A stretch of DNA of 64,000 bases from CAZQGO01 sp964593065. Lineage in GTDB: Bacteria > Oederibacteriota > JAAXVQ01. A program made the position numbers and the translations under genes. Under the pieces are notes generated by a model. The model made no database searches. It saw nothing but the letters and a program-made list of their open reading frames with translations, and was not told where the DNA came from. The stretch covers positions 1 to 64,000 of the forward strand of contig CAZQGO010000001.1 of assembly GCA_964593065.1 (NCBI GenBank), given 5' to 3'. This document shows positions 8,791-17,372 of the stretch, piece by piece. Position 1 is the first letter of the stretch. Each line of letters opens with the position of its first letter.

Positions 8791-10991
8791 GCGGACCCGA
8801 AGATTCCCAGGCCATGCGTGAGTTCGAATACGGCATCGACCAGAACGACGCCTCCGCGCACAACAACCTGGGAGTGTTTTATTACTCCAAGGGGATGTAC
8901 GTCGAGGCGGTCAAGGAATTCAAGCGCGCCCTGGAGATCGATCCCAACCTGATTCAGGCCATGGACAACCTCCAGGCCGTGAACAAGAACACGGGCATTT
9001 ACGACCGCGCCATCGTGGCCTACCAGCGGGCCATTGAACTGTACCCCGATGACGCCGACGCCCACTACAACCTGGGCAACGCCTTCCGCTACACCGGCCG
9101 GTACGCGGAGGCGATCGCCGAATACCAAAGAGCGCTGGAAATCACCCCGTCCCACCTGTTCGCCATCAACGCCCTCGGCATGGTTTTCAAGAGCATGGGC
9201 AAGTTCGACGATGCGTTGAAGGTCCTGACCGCGGCCATCGAGCAGGCGCCGCATTTCGCCGACCTGCACAACACCCTCGGAGAAGTCTACTACAACAAGG
9301 GCCAGTACGACGAGGCGATCCGGGAATTTTCCCGCGCGGCGGAGATCAATCCCGACTTCGCGGTGGCCCATTACAACCTGGGTTTCGCCTACGGCGACAA
9401 GGGCTTGAACCAGGAAGCGGAGCGGGAATTTGCGCGCGCGGTGGAGATCAACCCCGGCTACGCCCAGTCTTCCACCAATCTGGCCATCGACTACTACAAG
9501 GTCGACGAGCAGTCCGCGCCCGTGGAGGAAACCCCGCAGCAGGAAAAGGATCCCGCGGCGGCCTACCGCGAGATGGGCAAGGCCTACCGCCTGAAAGGGC
9601 TGCTGAACGAAGCCTCGCAGGAATACGCCAAGGCCATCGCGCAGCGCCCGGACGACCCTTCGCTGCACAACAGCCTGGGCGAAACCTACTCGGAGTTGAA
9701 GCTCCTGGCCCAGGCCCTGAGCGAATTCAAGCGGGCCATCCAGTTGAATCCCAAGTATACCGAGGCCTACATCAATGCCGGCATCATCTACCGGCACCAG
9801 GGCATGTTCGCCGAAGCCGAGGACCAGTTCCTCCGGGTGTTCGAGCACGACCCCGACAACGTCCGTTGCCACTACGAGCTCGGCATCGTCTATTACAAAC
9901 AGGGCAAAGTCTCCGAGGCCATCACGGAAATCGAACGGGCCATCGCCAAGAATCCCCACTACGCCGACGCCCATTACCAGCTGGGCATCTATTATTACCG
10001 CCACAACAATTTCGACGGCGCGATCAAGGAATTCCGGCGGGCCGTGGAACTTTCGCCGGCCTTGGCGCAGGACAGCGAGGCCAACATCTACCTGGGACTG
10101 GCGCTGGCGGAGAAGGGACGCTTCGACGAGGCCATCGTCGAGTATCAGAAGGCCTTGGCCATCGACCCGGACAACGCCATCGCCCACAACTCGCTGGGCA
10201 TGGCCTACAAGAGCGTCAACAACTTGGAGGACGCCATCGAGGAGTACCGCAAGGCCATCGAGCTGAATCCCCAGTATGCCAAGGCTTACAACAACCTGGG
10301 CGTCATTTACTACCAAAAAGGCGTCTACGACAAGGCCATCGAGGAATTCAATCACGCCCTGGAGATCGATCCGGGCTACGAGACGGCCAAACGCAACCTG
10401 GCGGCCGCCGCGAAAAAGAAAGACATTTTCAACGAGGCCATTGAAAAATTGCAGGCCGAGATCAAGGCCAACCCCCGCAATGCCGCGGCGCATTACGACC
10501 TGGCCAACGTGTACCGCAATACGGACCGTTTCGAGGAGGCCATCGCCGAGTACCGCAAGGCCCTGGGAATCAACCCGCGCTACGTGGAGGCCTGCACCAG
10601 CCTGGGCCTGATCTATAAAAAACTGGAAAGAACCGAGGAGGCCCTGGAACTGCTGTTGCGCGCCGTGTCCCTGAATCCCGATTACCCCGACGCGCATTAT
10701 TACCTGGGCGAAGTCTACCTGCAGAAGGAATGGCTGGACGAGGCGGAGGTCGAGTACGGCCGGACCCTGGAGCTCAATCCCAAGCACATCGAGGTCCATG
10801 ACCGCCTGGGCCAGATTTATTTCAAACGCAACTGGTGGGACGAAGCCATCGCCGCCTGGGACCGCTTCATCAAGCTGGCGCCCAACACCGAGGCCGCCAT
10901 GTCCGCCTCGGACCGGCTGCGTTCGGTGGAGGACTGGATCGAGCAGTTCCAGTATTCGCCCGGCGCCAAAAAGACCCGCTATATCCACTAG
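8787..10991 (+). CDS. Large TPR-repeat protein of the chemotaxis operon (734 residues)
   Basis: Roughly twenty tetratricopeptide repeats with a short linker near residues 237-250 (SAPVEETPQQEKDPAA), which splits the protein into two repeat arrays of about 7 and 13 units. It has no signal peptide or membrane segment. Repeats are canonical (AHYNLGNAFRYTGRYAEAIA and relatives), and Asn-Pro turns recur at 34-residue intervals. The start overlaps the CheW-fusion stop (ATGA). A PII gene follows 9 nt downstream with a strong AGGAGG. Likely a protein-interaction scaffold for the signalling complex; no enzymatic domain is visible. Confidence 0.86.
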   Translation: MSGPEDSQAMREFEYGIDQNDASAHNNLGVFYYSKGMYVEAVKEFKRALEIDPNLIQAMDNLQAVNKNTGIYDRAIVAYQRAIELYPDDADAHYNLGNAFRYTGRYAEAIAEYQRALEITPSHLFAINALGMVFKSMGKFDDALKVLTAAIEQAPHFADLHNTLGEVYYNKGQYDEAIREFSRAAEINPDFAVAHYNLGFAYGDKGLNQEAEREFARAVEINPGYAQSSTNLAIDYYKVDEQSAPVEETPQQEKDPAAAYREMGKAYRLKGLLNEASQEYAKAIAQRPDDPSLHNSLGETYSELKLLAQALSEFKRAIQLNPKYTEAYINAGIIYRHQGMFAEAEDQFLRVFEHDPDNVRCHYELGIVYYKQGKVSEAITEIERAIAKNPHYADAHYQLGIYYYRHNNFDGAIKEFRRAVELSPALAQDSEANIYLGLALAEKGRFDEAIVEYQKALAIDPDNAIAHNSLGMAYKSVNNLEDAIEEYRKAIELNPQYAKAYNNLGVIYYQKGVYDKAIEEFNHALEIDPGYETAKRNLAAAAKKKDIFNEAIEKLQAEIKANPRNAAAHYDLANVYRNTDRFEEAIAEYRKALGINPRYVEACTSLGLIYKKLERTEEALELLLRAVSLNPDYPDAHYYLGEVYLQKEWLDEAEVEYGRTLELNPKHIEVHDRLGQIYFKRNWWDEAIAAWDRFIKLAPNTEAAMSASDRLRSVEDWIEQFQYSPGAKKTRYIH

Positions 10992-11000
10992 GAGGACCGC

Positions 11001-11339
11001 GTGAAACTCCTGAAGTGCATGGTCACCGAAAAAAAAGTGGAGGCAATCAAACAGGCCCTGCTGGATGAGGGCGTCAACGGCATGACGATCTCCCCGGTCA
11101 AGGGTTTCGGCATTCACCGTTCGCAGGTCGAGCAAAAAATCAGCAAGAATTACTTGGTTGAATTTTCACCTCGGGTTATGTTAGAAATAGTGCTGCCCGA
11201 TCATAAAGTGGAAAGTGCCATCAAGCGCATCAGCGAACTGGCCCGCACCGGGCGCTTGGGCGACGGGAAGCTGTTCGTCCTGCCGGTGGAGGACGCGGTG
11301 CGCTTACGGACCGGCGAACGCGGAAACACAGTTCTGTAG
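11001..11339 (+). CDS. PII-family signalling protein within the chemotaxis operon
   Basis: A 112-residue protein colinear without gaps with GlnB/GlnK. Conserved are the GFG turn at residues 35-37, Tyr51 (the uridylylation position) in the T-loop, and the ATP-site segment RTGRLGDGKLFVLPV with Lys90, Arg101 and Arg103. Two ligand positions differ: Gln39, which contacts Mg-2-oxoglutarate in GlnB, is His here, and Lys58 is Arg. PII proteins sense ATP/ADP and 2-oxoglutarate and control nitrogen metabolism; no amtB or glnA is nearby. GTG 11001 has AGGAGG upstream. Placement between TPR and cheY genes suggests a metabolic input to signalling (inference). Confidence 0.88.
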   Translation: MKLLKCMVTEKKVEAIKQALLDEGVNGMTISPVKGFGIHRSQVEQKISKNYLVEFSPRVMLEIVLPDHKVESAIKRISELARTGRLGDGKLFVLPVEDAVRLRTGERGNTVL

Positions 11340-11354
11340 GAGGAGCCTTCCAAC

Positions 11355-11726
11355 GTGGCGACCAGGATCCTGATCGTAGACGATGCTTCCTTCATGCGCA
11401 TGATGCTGCGCAACATTCTCAACAGCCACGGGTACCAGATCGTCGGCGAAGCCGAAAACGGGTTCAAGGCGGTGTCGGCTTTCGAGGAACTCAAGCCGGA
11501 CATTGTCTTGGTGGACTTGATCATGCCGGAAATGGGCGGCATCGAGGCCGTGAAAAAAATCATGGACATGGACCCCCAGGCGCGGATCATCATCTGCAGC
11601 GCCATGGGCCAGCAGGCCTTGGTGGTCGAGGCCATGCAGGCCGGAGCCCGGGACTTCATCATCAAGCCGTTCCAGCCGACGAGCGTGATCGAGGCGGTAC
11701 AGAAGCTGGAGCGGGAAGAGGAGTAA
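11355..11726 (+). CDS. cheY: CheY-type single-domain response regulator (first copy)
   Basis: A 123-residue receiver domain: acidic pair in LIVDDASFMR, phospho-acceptor Asp54 in VDLIMPEMGG, switch Ser in CSAMGQQ and Lys in IIKPFQP. It starts at GTG 11355 after AGGAGG. It stands directly before cheC and cheD and closely resembles the second cheY at 13401. It has no output domain, so it would act by binding a partner such as a motor or CheC. Confidence 0.92.
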   Translation: MATRILIVDDASFMRMMLRNILNSHGYQIVGEAENGFKAVSAFEELKPDIVLVDLIMPEMGGIEAVKKIMDMDPQARIIICSAMGQQALVVEAMQAGARDFIIKPFQPTSVIEAVQKLEREEE

Positions 11727-11731
11727 GGCTC

Positions 11732-12367
11732 ATGCGCGAACCCAGCGAAATCAACGCTTTTTACCAGGATGCCTTCCAGGAACTGGGAAACATCGGCGCC
11801 GGCAACGCCGCCACCGCCCTGTCGCAGCTGGTGGGACGGACGATTCACACCTCCGTGCCCAAGGTCATGATCGTCCCCATCGAACAGGTGCCGGATATCG
11901 TCAACGGCACGGACCGGATCGTGGCCGGCATCTACCTGAAGATTTTCGGCGATATTCCCGCCAAAATGCTGCTGACCTTCGCGCACACCGATCTGCTCGC
12001 CCTGACCGACCTGCTGATGGGCCAGCCGGTCGGCACCAGCAACCTGCTCAACGAGATGCGCCTCTCCGCCCTGAAGGAACTGGGAACCATTTTGACGGGT
12101 TCCTTCCTCAACGCCCTGGCCAAATTCCTGGATATGCGACTGATTCCCTCGGTGCCGGCCCTGGCCATTGACCTGTTCCCGGCCGTCTTGGACACGCTGC
12201 TGGTGGAACTGTCGGAAGAAGCGCGCTACGCCCTGCTCATCCAGACGGAAATCCACGAGACCGAGACCAAGCTTTCGGGCAACATTTTTCTGATTCCCGA
12301 GCCGGATGCGCTGGACGTCATCATCGAGGCGATTAAAAAAACGACCGGAGTCGTCGATGCCGGATAA
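11732..12367 (+). CDS. cheC: CheC-family CheY-phosphate phosphatase
   Basis: A 211-residue protein with two CheC active-site motifs of the D/S-x3-E-x2-N-x22-P type. The first is complete: Asp13, Glu17, Asn20 and a proline 23 residues later. The second has Ser112 and Glu116, but Thr119 replaces the catalytic Asn, so only one site looks fully competent. The family dephosphorylates CheY-P and binds CheD. The gene ends 11 nt inside cheD. It lacks the FliY/FliN C-terminal domain. Confidence 0.92.
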   Translation: MREPSEINAFYQDAFQELGNIGAGNAATALSQLVGRTIHTSVPKVMIVPIEQVPDIVNGTDRIVAGIYLKIFGDIPAKMLLTFAHTDLLALTDLLMGQPVGTSNLLNEMRLSALKELGTILTGSFLNALAKFLDMRLIPSVPALAIDLFPAVLDTLLVELSEEARYALLIQTEIHETETKLSGNIFLIPEPDALDVIIEAIKKTTGVVDAG

Positions 12368-12857
12368 GATCAAAGTGGGCATGGCCGATTGGAAATTCGG
12401 CCGCAATAACGATGTTTTAGTGACGTTCGGCTTGGGGTCGTGCGTGGCTTTGGCTTTGTGGGAAGCCAAGGACAAGCTGGCCGCCATGGCCCACATCATG
12501 CTGCCGGACTCCAAACTCATCCGCTACCGGCAGGAAGTGAGCCCGGCCAAGTTCGCGGATACCGCCCTGACCGCCATGCTGGAGGAACTGCAGAAGCTGG
12601 GCTACAACAAGGAGCGGTTTCAGGCCAAGGTCGTGGGCGGGGCCAACATGTTCACCTTTGCCGGCAAGACCATCGGCGGCAACAGCATGAACGTGGGGCA
12701 GCGCAACGTGCTGGCGGTCAAGGAGGAGTTGCGCAAACTCCAGATCCCTCTCGTGGGCGAGGACACGGGCGGCACTTCCGGGCGTTCGGTGGAGTTTTAC
12801 GCCGCCAACGGCATCCTTCGGATCCGGACCGCCATGTTCGGGGAGAAGGAAGTATAG
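12357..12857 (+). CDS. cheD: Chemoreceptor glutamine deamidase CheD
   Basis: Deamidates receptor glutamines and modulates CheC. The 166-residue protein has the catalytic triad spaced as in characterised CheD: Thr23, Cys29 (FGLGSCVAL) and His46 (AMAHIMLP). The C-terminal GGTSGRSVEFYAANG segment is also typical. ATG 12357 lies 11 nt before the end of cheC, indicating coupling and matching the known CheC-CheD complex. Confidence 0.94.
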   Translation: MPDKIKVGMADWKFGRNNDVLVTFGLGSCVALALWEAKDKLAAMAHIMLPDSKLIRYRQEVSPAKFADTALTAMLEELQKLGYNKERFQAKVVGGANMFTFAGKTIGGNSMNVGQRNVLAVKEELRKLQIPLVGEDTGGTSGRSVEFYAANGILRIRTAMFGEKEV

Positions 12858-12860
12858 GCC

Positions 12861-13400
12861 ATGGACGCCTACGAGGGTCGCCAGGCCAAGAACGACATGA
12901 AGCTGGTGATTTTCAAGCTGGGGGACGAGCAGTTCGGGGCCCCCATCCACCAGGTGCGGGAAATTCACCGTCTGGTGGAAATCACACGTGTTCCGCGCGC
13001 ACCCCGCTTCGTGGAAGGCGTGATCAACATGCGCGGAAAAGTGATGCCCGTCATCGACCTGCGCCGGCGGTTTGACCTGCCCATGGATACTCCGGCCGCC
13101 CAGCAGCGCATCATGGAAGTCGAGGTCGAAGGACAGGTGATCGGCATGACCGTGGACGCGGTGCTGGAAGTCATGAGCCTCCCGGTGGAGGCCATCGAGC
13201 CGCCGCCGGCCATGATCGCCGATATCGCGGGGGACTACTTGACGGGGGTGGGGAAGCTTCCCGGCCGGATCATCATTCTCCTGAATTTCGATAAGATCCT
13301 GACCGCCCAGGAAGCCCACCAAATCGAGCAAACTACGGTGGAGGGCTTACCGGGCCCCAGTTCGCCATCATTGCCGAACCACAGCCAGGAGGGTGAATAA
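12861..13400 (+). CDS. cheW: Chemotaxis coupling protein CheW
   Basis: A 179-residue single CheW domain (about residues 12-155) with a Pro/Ser-rich tail. Key stretches are LVIFKLGDEQFGAPIHQVREI and FVEGVINMRGKVMPVIDLRRRF. It joins CheA to receptors, but neither is encoded here. This is the second CheW-domain gene in the operon and lacks the N-terminal extension of the first. It ends directly before the second cheY with no gap. Confidence 0.94.
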   Translation: MDAYEGRQAKNDMKLVIFKLGDEQFGAPIHQVREIHRLVEITRVPRAPRFVEGVINMRGKVMPVIDLRRRFDLPMDTPAAQQRIMEVEVEGQVIGMTVDAVLEVMSLPVEAIEPPPAMIADIAGDYLTGVGKLPGRIIILLNFDKILTAQEAHQIEQTTVEGLPGPSSPSLPNHSQEGE

Positions 13401-13766
13401 ATGCCAGCCAGAATCCTCATCGCCGACGATGCCGCCTTCATGCGCGTCATGATTAAGGGGATATTGTCGAAACAGAACTATGAGATTGTGGGCGAAGCCA
13501 AGGACGGGCGGGAAGCGGTCGAACTGTACAAGCAGTTGAAGCCCGACCTGACCACCATGGACATCATCATGCCCGAGGTCAACGGCATCGAAGCGGTCAA
13601 GGAGATCATTAAATTCGATTCGGGCGCGGTGATCATCATGTGCTCGGCCATGGGACAGCAGGCCATGGTCATCGAGGCGATTGCGGCCGGCGCCAAGGAT
13701 TTCATCATCAAACCCTTCCAGCCGCCGCGCGTCTTGGAGGCCGTCGAGCGCGCCCTGGCCAAATAG
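13401..13766 (+). CDS. cheY: CheY-type single-domain response regulator (second copy)
   Basis: A 121-residue receiver with acidic pair LIADDAAFMR, phospho-acceptor Asp54 (MDIIMPEVNG), CSAMGQQAMV and FIIKPFQPP. It is closely related to the first copy at 11355; both share the unusual CSAMGQQA segment, suggesting duplication within the operon. It starts with ATG after AGGAGG and precedes cheB by 13 nt. Confidence 0.93.
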   Translation: MPARILIADDAAFMRVMIKGILSKQNYEIVGEAKDGREAVELYKQLKPDLTTMDIIMPEVNGIEAVKEIIKFDSGAVIIMCSAMGQQAMVIEAIAAGAKDFIIKPFQPPRVLEAVERALAK

Positions 13767-13779
13767 CCCCCTCTTCCGG

Positions 13780-14859
13780 ATGCCTACCCAACGGACCCTG
13801 CGCGTGTTGGTCGTGGATGATTCGGCCTTCATGCGCAAGACCATCAGCACCATCCTCAACCAAGCCGAAGATCTGGAAGTCGTCGCCACCGCCCGGGACG
13901 GCCTGGACGCCATTAAGAAGGTCACGGATTACCGCCCGGACGTTATTACCTTGGACATCGAGATGCCGCGCCTGCCCGGCCTTGAAACCCTGGGGTACAT
14001 CATGAGCGAGTGCCCGACCCCGGTGGTCATGCTCTCCGCCTACACGGAATCCGGCGGGGAGATGACCATGAAGGCCCTGGAGTACGGGGCGGTGGATTTC
14101 GTCTGCAAGCCCTCCGGCCCGATCAGCCTGGATCTGCAGAAAGTCGCGCGCGAACTGGTTCTGAAGGTCCGGATGGCGGCCCAAGTCGACGTCGCGCGCC
14201 TGACTTTCCTGGACGTGGATACGCTGGGCAAGGTCCGGGAAGGCATCCATCCCTCCGCGCCCGGACGGCAGGTGGTGGTGATTGCCAGTTCCACGGGCGG
14301 CCCGCGGGCGCTCTATGAAATCATCCCGCGCCTGCCCGCCGACCTGCCGGCGGCCGTCCTGGTGGTCCAGCACATGTCGCAGGGATTCACCAAGTCCTTA
14401 GCCGAACGGTTGAACCGCAGCAGCGAAATGCATGTCAAAGAAGCCGTGGACGGCGAACCGGTCCAGGCGGGAAATGTCTACTTCGCCCCCGGGAATTACC
14501 ACATGGTGGTATCCAGCAAAGACGGGCAGGAAATCGTGCGCCTGCATCAGGGACCGCCCCGCAACAGCGTCCGTCCCTCGGCCGACGAGACGCTCGAGTC
14601 GGCGGCGAAAGTTTTCGGCGCCCAGTGCCTGGCCGTCATTCTGACGGGCATGGGCCATGACGGCGCCGACGGGGCCAAGGCCCTCAAGCTGGTCCACGGG
14701 CACGTGCTGGTGCAAAACGAGGCGACCAGCGTGGTCTTTGGCATGCCCAAGGCGGTGATCGAGGCGGGGGTCGCGGACTTCGTGCTGCCCCTGGAGACCA
14801 TCGCGGACCATATCATTCACAGCGTGCGTTCGGGCCGTTTTCCGCTGACCTCCAAGTAG
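13780..14859 (+). CDS. cheB: Chemotaxis methylesterase CheB
   Basis: Removes receptor methyl groups and deamidates receptors when phosphorylated. The 359-residue protein has an N-terminal receiver (LVVDDSAFMRK; acceptor Asp in LDIEMPRLPG) and a C-terminal methylesterase with the triad Ser171 (IASSTGGP), His198 (VVQHM) and Asp294 (GMGHDGADG). ATG 13780 is chosen because longer in-frame extensions run into cheY. Last gene of the operon; hldD follows after 53 bp with its own AAGGAG. Confidence 0.95.
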   Translation: MPTQRTLRVLVVDDSAFMRKTISTILNQAEDLEVVATARDGLDAIKKVTDYRPDVITLDIEMPRLPGLETLGYIMSECPTPVVMLSAYTESGGEMTMKALEYGAVDFVCKPSGPISLDLQKVARELVLKVRMAAQVDVARLTFLDVDTLGKVREGIHPSAPGRQVVVIASSTGGPRALYEIIPRLPADLPAAVLVVQHMSQGFTKSLAERLNRSSEMHVKEAVDGEPVQAGNVYFAPGNYHMVVSSKDGQEIVRLHQGPPRNSVRPSADETLESAAKVFGAQCLAVILTGMGHDGADGAKALKLVHGHVLVQNEATSVVFGMPKAVIEAGVADFVLPLETIADHIIHSVRSGRFPLTSK

Positions 14860-14912
14860 GCCGGCGGACGCCGGGAACGGAAGGGACTTCTGCGAAAAGG
14901 AGCAGACCATTC

Positions 14913-15887
14913 ATGCTGGTGGTGACCGGGGGCGCTGGTTTCATCGGCAGCGCCATGATCTGGAAATTAAACCAAGCGGGGCTGCGGGACATTCTCGTGG
15001 TGGACGCGCTGGACACTTCCGACAAGTGGCGGAACCTGGTGAACCGGAAATTCGCCGATTACCTCGATCGCCAGGATTTCCTGGACCGGTTGACGGCCGG
15101 TCAACTGCCCGGTCCGATCGAAGCCATCGTCCACATGGGGGCGTGCAGTTCCACCACCGAGCGCGATGCCCAATTCCTCATGGAGAACAACTACCGCTAC
15201 ACCCGCCGGCTGGCCGAGTGGGCCCTGGCCCATCAGGTGAGGTTTCTCTACGCCAGTTCGGGAGCGACCTACGGCGACGGGTCTTTGGGCTACTCGGACG
15301 AGGACGGCGCGACCCTGCGGCTTAAACCCTTGAACTTGTACGGCTATTCCAAGCAGTTGTTTGATCTTTGGGCCGTGAACAGCGGCGCCGCGGGCCGGAT
15401 CGTGGGCCTGAAGTTCTTCAATGTCTTCGGGCCGAACGAGTACCACAAGGGCGACATGCGCAGCGTGGTGCACAAGGCTTTCGGCCAGATACGGGAAACC
15501 GGGCGGGTCCGGCTTTTCAAATCCTGCCGCGCGGATTACGCCGACGGGGAGCAGGAACGGGATTTCGTTTACGTGAAAGATGTTACGGAGGTCATGGGGT
15601 GGTTCCTGCAAAATCCGGGCGTCAACGGCATCTTCAACGTGGGCACGGGACGCGCCCGCACCTGGAACGACCTGGCCCGGGCCGTGTTCGCGGCCCTGGG
15701 GAAGCCGGCAAAAATCGAATATTTCGAAATGCCCGAAATCCTGAAGGACCGCTACCAGTACCATACCCAAGCCGATGCCTCCAAGCTGCACCGGGCCGGA
15801 TACCCGGGCGCCTTCCGGTCCCTGGAGGAGGCCGTGGACGACTACGTGCGGAATTACCTGGCCACGGACGATCCCTTCCTGGAATAA
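14913..15887 (+). CDS. hldD: ADP-L-glycero-D-manno-heptose 6-epimerase
   Basis: Final step of ADP-heptose synthesis for the LPS inner core. The 324-residue short-chain dehydrogenase-type protein has the NAD(P) loop TGGAGFIGSAM, the family stretch GACSSTTERD, a YxxxK-type motif (YGYSK) and the HldD signature FNVFGPNEYHKGDMRSVV. It strongly implies a Gram-negative outer membrane with heptose-containing LPS. No other LPS genes adjoin it; recA follows behind its own promoter. Confidence 0.95.
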   Translation: MLVVTGGAGFIGSAMIWKLNQAGLRDILVVDALDTSDKWRNLVNRKFADYLDRQDFLDRLTAGQLPGPIEAIVHMGACSSTTERDAQFLMENNYRYTRRLAEWALAHQVRFLYASSGATYGDGSLGYSDEDGATLRLKPLNLYGYSKQLFDLWAVNSGAAGRIVGLKFFNVFGPNEYHKGDMRSVVHKAFGQIRETGRVRLFKSCRADYADGEQERDFVYVKDVTEVMGWFLQNPGVNGIFNVGTGRARTWNDLARAVFAALGKPAKIEYFEMPEILKDRYQYHTQADASKLHRAGYPGAFRSLEEAVDDYVRNYLATDDPFLE

Positions 15888-15978
15888 GGCCGCCGCGAGG
15901 AAAAGATGCCCCGGCCTTGCGACGGCATACCCAAGACCGGCCGCTTTGTTGCGGTATTTTCCCTTCCCGGGAAACACC

Positions 15979-16008
15979 TTGACACCCCTTTCATGCGCAT
16001 GCTACAAT
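15979..16008 (+). promoter_or_regulatory. recA promoter
   Basis: -35 TTGACA (15979-15984), an 18-bp spacer and -10 TACAAT (16003-16008), followed by a leader of about 110 nt before the recA ATG. I looked for an obvious LexA box across the promoter and did not recognise one; the binding motif of this lineage is unknown. Confidence 0.72.
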
Positions 16009-16123
16009 TTCGCTTCCGAAAAGGTTAATAAAACAAGGTTTTTTCGCGTAAAACCGCGATTTTTTCGCCCCGGGAGCGTCAGATATAGGGAGCAGGATAC
16101 CGTCAAAACGGGAGGAACCGAAC

Positions 16124-17212
16124 ATGTCCGGAGAAAGAACGAAAGCCTTGGAATTGGCCATCTCCCAAATTGAAAAGCAGTTCGGCAAGGGTTCGATTAT
16201 GAAGTTCAGCGAGCGGCCCAAGGTGGACGTCCGGGTCATCCCGACCGGCGCCCTCTCCCTGGACCTGGCCATCGGCGTGGGCGGCATTCCGCGGGGCCGC
16301 ATCATCGAGCTGTTCGGCCCGGAATCCTCGGGCAAGACCACCTTAGCCCAGCATATCGTGGCCGAGGTGCAGAAGGCGGGGGGCAACGCGGCCTTCATCG
16401 ACGCGGAGCATGCCCTGGATCCGGAGTACGCCCGCCGGATCGGGGTGAACATCGACAACTTGCTCATCTCCCAGCCGGATTCGGGGGAACAGGCCCTGGA
16501 CATCGCCGAGACGCTGGTGCGATCCGGCGCCCTGGACATCATCGTCATCGATTCCGTGGCGGCCCTGGTGCCCCGGGCCGAAATCGAGGGCGAGATGGGC
16601 GACGCCCACGTCGGCTTGCAGGCACGCCTGATGTCCCAGGCACTGCGCAAGCTGACGGCGATCTGCAGCCGTTCGTCCACGGCGGTGATTTTCATCAACC
16701 AGCTCCGCGAGAAAATCGGCGTGATGTTCGGCAACCCCGAAACCACGCCGGGCGGGCGCGCCCTGAAATTCTACGCCAGCCTGCGCCTGGACATCCGGCG
16801 CATCGAGACCCTCAAGCAGGGGGAGGAGATGATCGGCAGCCGGGTCAAGGTCAAGGTGGTGAAGAACAAGGTGGCCCCGCCGTTCGGGACCGCCATCTTC
16901 GACATCATGTTCGGCCAGGGGATATCGCGCGAGGGCGACCTCCTCGATTTGGGCGTGACCCAGGGGGTGGTGGATAAGTCCGGCACGTGGTTCTCCTTCG
17001 AATCCCAGCGCATCGGCCAGGGCCGGGAAGCGGCCAAGGCCTACCTGAAACAAAATCCGGAAATCGCGCGCAGCATCGAAGCGCGCATCCGGGAGAAACT
17101 GCTGCCCGAGCCGCAGCCGGCCGCCGAGGTGGGAAACAACGGCGGGACCGAAGTGAAAGAAGCCAAGGCGGCGAACGCCGAGCAGACGACGCGCGCCTCC
17201 CGGCGCGCCTGA
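16124..17212 (+). CDS. recA: Recombinase RecA
   Basis: DNA-dependent ATPase for homologous recombination and SOS induction. The 362-residue protein has Walker A GPESSGKTT, the motif FIDAEHALDPEYARRIGVN, the polymerisation/L2 region (FINQLREKIGVMFGNPETTPGG) and LKFYASLRLDIRR. The C-terminal tail from about residue 325 is rich in Glu and Ala, as is usual. ATG 16124 has GGGAGG upstream. Single-gene unit behind its own promoter. Confidence 0.98.
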   Translation: MSGERTKALELAISQIEKQFGKGSIMKFSERPKVDVRVIPTGALSLDLAIGVGGIPRGRIIELFGPESSGKTTLAQHIVAEVQKAGGNAAFIDAEHALDPEYARRIGVNIDNLLISQPDSGEQALDIAETLVRSGALDIIVIDSVAALVPRAEIEGEMGDAHVGLQARLMSQALRKLTAICSRSSTAVIFINQLREKIGVMFGNPETTPGGRALKFYASLRLDIRRIETLKQGEEMIGSRVKVKVVKNKVAPPFGTAIFDIMFGQGISREGDLLDLGVTQGVVDKSGTWFSFESQRIGQGREAAKAYLKQNPEIARSIEARIREKLLPEPQPAAEVGNNGGTEVKEAKAANAEQTTRASRRA

Positions 17213-17276
17213 AACCGCCTCGGAATTTCGGCCGGATGTTTGGTTGGAAGTTTGCGGCCAGGCGAAGGGAACCCCG

Positions 17277-17305
17277 CCGGGGAACCGGAGCCTGTGGTTC
17301 CCCGG
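17277..17305 (+). terminator. Strong hairpin downstream of recA, without T-run
   Basis: A perfect 10-bp stem, CCGGGGAACC (17277-17286) with GGTTCCCCGG (17296-17305), with a 9-nt loop, 65 nt after the recA stop. No U-tract follows, so it is either a non-canonical terminator, an mRNA-stabilising end, or incidental GC-rich structure. Confidence 0.35.
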
Positions 17306-17372
17306 ATAGCTCCTGGATTCATGATCCGCACCCAGGCTGGAACGCGCCGGGGCGGGAAGAAAGGTTGTGACC

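Noticed and set aside
8577..11135. Very long reverse-strand open frame opposite the large TPR gene
   Set aside because: Its repeats mirror the TPR periodicity and its length follows from GC-rich third positions. It has no ribosome binding site or family pattern, and the plus-strand product is clearly TPR.
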